64,000 nt of DNA from Olivibacter domesticus (lineage in GTDB: Bacteria > Bacteroidota > Bacteroidia > Sphingobacteriales > Sphingobacteriaceae): the NCBI RefSeq assembly GCF_900109575.1, contig NZ_FOAF01000001.1, positions 963,662-1,027,661 of the forward strand. Direction: 5' to 3'. This document shows positions 61,918 through 64,000 of this stretch, piece after piece. Numbering within the stretch: position 1 is the stretch's first letter; every line of letters begins with the position of its first letter. Under the pieces are notes generated by a model, which was not told where the DNA came from, searched no databases, and saw nothing but the letters and a program-made list of their open reading frames with translations. The position numbers and the translations under genes are program-made.

Positions 61918-63648
61918 TTAAGCAACTTGTAAGACCTTAAAATAAAACCTACTCCCCTGCCCAAGAGCACTTTCTACTCCAATCTCACCGCCTTGTGCTT
62001 CTATAAAATCCTTACTGATGGCTAAGCCAAGTCCTGTTCCTGATTTACTACTTCCCGGAATTTGGAAATATCTTTCAAATATGCGTTCTTGATAACGTTT
62101 GTCAATGCCCTGACCATAATCCCTTACTGAAAACACCAAATAATCATTATCTTTTGTTAAGGATAGGGATATTTCGCTTTGCTCGGGGGCATAGCGTATC
62201 GCATTACTCAAAAAGTTAGTTAGTACCCAAGCGGTCTTTTCCACATCAGTTTTAATTCGCGGTGAATCCTCGGTAGTGATAACTTTAATATGAATATTTT
62301 TTTGCCCGGCCGATATTTTTGTTGCTTCAATGGCATAGTTGATGATTTGCATAGGGTCACACGTTTGCAAGTTCAATTGAATATTTCCAGTTTCCACTTG
62401 CGACATGTTCAATAATTCCCCCGTAATCCGCAATAAACGGTCGCTATCTTCCTTTATACTTTCTAACAAATATTTCTGGTCATCATTTACTTGTCCGGTC
62501 TTTTCGTTATTAAGTAACTGCAAACTCATCTTTATAGAAGCAATTGGTGTTTTAAGTTCATGTGATACAGTTGCAATAAAATTCGTTTTCGCCAGATCTA
62601 ATTCTCGGAAAGGGGTGATATTTTTAAGTAGGATAACGTAACCAATATGTTGCTTTATTAGCTCTCCAGCGGGAGTGATACTAATATCTAGTAGCTCTTT
62701 TTCAAAATAACTCTCTTTTCCATTCGCAAATATTTTGATAGGTTCGTGTACAATCTTTTTGGCCGACTGATTATTGATATCCTTAATCAATAATCTGGTA
62801 AGATCATTATATGAGGCAACATCTGTAATGAACTTACCAACTATTTTTTCTTTTTCTAAACCTAATACTTTTAACGCTTCGTCATTCGCAAATAATACTG
62901 TTAATTTTTCATCTAAACCAATCACAACATCCTGCATGTTATTTATCAACGTATCAATGCGCCTTTTCTCCATTAATATTTTAGATAAATTGCTACCTGC
63001 ATATTCTTCCAATTTACTGGCCATGGTGTTAAAGGATCTCGCCAGTTCTCCAAATTCACTATGGCTTTCAAAATGTACGCGCTCTCTATAATTATGAGAG
63101 GCAATTTGCTTGATACTTGCCGTCAATTCGCCTATTGGATTTGCTATATTTCCTGGTAAATTAATCAGCAGTGTGAAAGCAATAATAAAGCAGGTGGCAC
63201 CCGTAACACCAGCCCATACCATAGCTTTATCAGCAGTATCGGTTGCAATATTGCTTTTTCTAATAATTGCGTTCATATTTAAGCGCATAATTTCCATAAT
63301 ATCACTACGTATGAGCGGTAAAAGAATTTTGTCCTTTGGGCGTTTTTCAAATGCGTTAAAATGTTCACTTAATTGGACGGTTAAATCGCCCTCTCCTTCT
63401 TCCGTTAAATTTACTTGCTGTTTAGCAAGATTACTCTTGAAAATAGTCAAGGCATTTGACTGAGAGTCAAGCTCATCAAGGGCTCTTAGCATATTACCTG
63501 AATAAAGAAGTGTATTATAATTCGCTGCTAATATTTTTTTTGTATCTCTTTTTAAAGTGTGAATATACCATACGCTTAACCCAGAAAGCAATGTAATGAG
63601 TAGAAATAATACACCTATTCCCAACGTTAATTTTGTTTTAATATTCAT
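61918..63648 (-). CDS. HAMP-PAS sensor histidine kinase (partner of KdpD N-terminal protein)
   Basis: This 576-residue membrane kinase has TM1 (8-28), a periplasmic region of about 115 residues and TM2 (146-166). HAMP is at about 165-218 ([14 protein letters not shown] onward) and PAS at about 232-345. HisKA has His363 in [14 protein letters not shown], and the HATPase has [20 protein letters not shown] and [20 protein letters not shown]. Its start overlaps the KdpD stop by four bases, so the two are translationally coupled. In Bacteroidota the KdpD sensor is often split into a soluble N-terminal protein and a separate kinase like this one; it probably controls the potassium P-type ATPase. 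Confidence 0.92.
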   Translation of the reverse strand: MNIKTKLTLGIGVLFLLITLLSGLSVWYIHTLKRDTKKILAANYNTLLYSGNMLRALDELDSQSNALTIFKSNLAKQQVNLTEEGEGDLTVQLSEHFNAFEKRPKDKILLPLIRSDIMEIMRLNMNAIIRKSNIATDTADKAMVWAGVTGATCFIIAFTLLINLPGNIANPIGELTASIKQIASHNYRERVHFESHSEFGELARSFNTMASKLEEYAGSNLSKILMEKRRIDTLINNMQDVVIGLDEKLTVLFANDEALKVLGLEKEKIVGKFITDVASYNDLTRLLIKDINNQSAKKIVHEPIKIFANGKESYFEKELLDISITPAGELIKQHIGYVILLKNITPFRELDLAKTNFIATVSHELKTPIASIKMSLQLLNNEKTGQVNDDQKYLLESIKEDSDRLLRITGELLNMSQVETGNIQLNLQTCDPMQIINYAIEATKISAGQKNIHIKVITTEDSPRIKTDVEKTAWVLTNFLSNAIRYAPEQSEISLSLTKDNDYLVFSVRDYGQGIDKRYQERIFERYFQIPGSSKSGTGLGLAISKDFIEAQGGEIGVESALGQGSRFYFKVLQVA

Positions 63649-64000
63649 GATAGAATAATCAAATCTATATTTTCTTTAGTTAACTGTTTTAATAAACGGT
63701 TAAATACTCCAGTTGCTAAAATGATACGAAATAAGTTCAATCGCGGTTTACCAATGCAGACAGTGGTAGCTTTGTATTTAACAGCCTGCTCAGAAATCAT
63801 TATAGGAACATTCTTTGCCTGTACCTGTAGCACTGTACCGCCAAGCTCAGTCGCTAATTTAAAGTTGTTAATCAAGAACCTTTGTTTGTACAATGCTATT
63901 TTGTCGCTACTTTCTTGAGGAGTTTGTACATATAAAACGAACCATTTACCACTATAATAGCTCGCTAAGCGGGCGGTCTTTCGTATAACATCCTTTGCCT
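63645..64000 (-). CDS. kdpD: KdpD N-terminal sensor protein, C-terminal end (cut by window end)
   Basis: The end of a soluble KdpD sensor. The open frame runs to the window edge and reads ARLASYYSGKWFVLYVQTPQ, then LGGTVLQVQAKNVPIMISEQ and ATTVCIGKPR, the universal-stress-like domain that follows the KdpD ATP-binding domain. It then terminates without any kinase core, so the protein is the split form seen in Bacteroidota. The stop overlaps the next gene's start by four bases. kdp structural genes are expected beyond the right edge. Confidence 0.85.
   Translation of the reverse strand, partial: AKDVIRKTARLASYYSGKWFVLYVQTPQESSDKIALYKQRFLINNFKLATELGGTVLQVQAKNVPIMISEQAVKYKATTVCIGKPRLNLFRIILATGVFNRLLKQLTKENIDLIILS

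Noticed and set aside
1-64000. CRISPR arrays, tRNA/rRNA genes, insertion sequences, prophage genes or replication origin
   Set aside because: None seen: no regularly spaced repeats, no transposase or integrase, no cloverleaf-like or ribosomal sequence recognised by reading.

Overview
The window is about 64 kb of AT-rich DNA (GC in the mid-30s percent by eye). It looks like chromosomal sequence from a Bacteroidota bacterium, most likely of the Sphingobacteriaceae type (Sphingobacterium/Pedobacter relatives). The grounds are the family content (standalone topoisomerase III, lysine 6-transaminase, paired M16 peptidases, KdpD split from its kinase, a GreA-like small protein), promoters of the Bacteroidota form TTG-N20-TAnnTTTG, and mostly weak Shine-Dalgarno sequences. 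I found no rRNA, tRNA, CRISPR array, insertion sequence or prophage. Both ends cut through genes.

Layout. 1-16.8 kb is mostly housekeeping and metabolic: an AI-2E family membrane protein (cut), topB, an MtfA-like peptidase, an HxlR regulator divergent from a nitroreductase, gapN, two M16 peptidase subunits, an ACC deaminase/D-cysteine desulfhydrase family enzyme, lysine 6-transaminase, a GlxA-type AraC regulator, AlkA, a CDGSH protein and a kinase of the APH(6) family. 17.6-29.2 kb is the centrepiece: a three-gene operon for an iterative, PUFA-synthase-like lipid megasynthase. Its domain order is ER(NPD)-ER(NPD)-KS-AT-ACP-ACP-KR, then KS-AT-DH-PPTase, then a free ACP, and it ends in a hairpin terminator. 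Next come a decayed cyclopropane-fatty-acid synthase fragment, a DHA2-type exporter and a desaturase that strongly resembles eukaryotic sphingolipid delta-4 (DES1) desaturases.

32.5-42.7 kb is a block of regulators and transporters: two AraC proteins, a GntR/FadR regulator, EamA-like and Fsr-like exporters, a sigma-54 response regulator, a FecR-like lipoprotein, an exported methyltransferase and an amino-acid permease. 42.8-49.2 kb is a compact minus-strand operon (alpha/beta hydrolase, two GT-B glycosyltransferases, two condensation/PapA-type acyltransferases, a membrane protein) that looks built to make an acylated glycoside or glycolipid. 49.4-64 kb returns to transporters, small membrane proteins, a UvrD-type helicase, an AraC/alcohol dehydrogenase pair, an OmpA-like lipoprotein and the end of a kdp sensory operon.

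Working hypothesis (inference): the megasynthase makes a long-chain acyl product, which the exporter and desaturase may move or modify. The glycosyltransferase/acyltransferase operon 14 kb away may decorate this or another hydroxylated lipid. No serine palmitoyltransferase gene is in the window, so the link to sphingolipids rests only on the desaturase.
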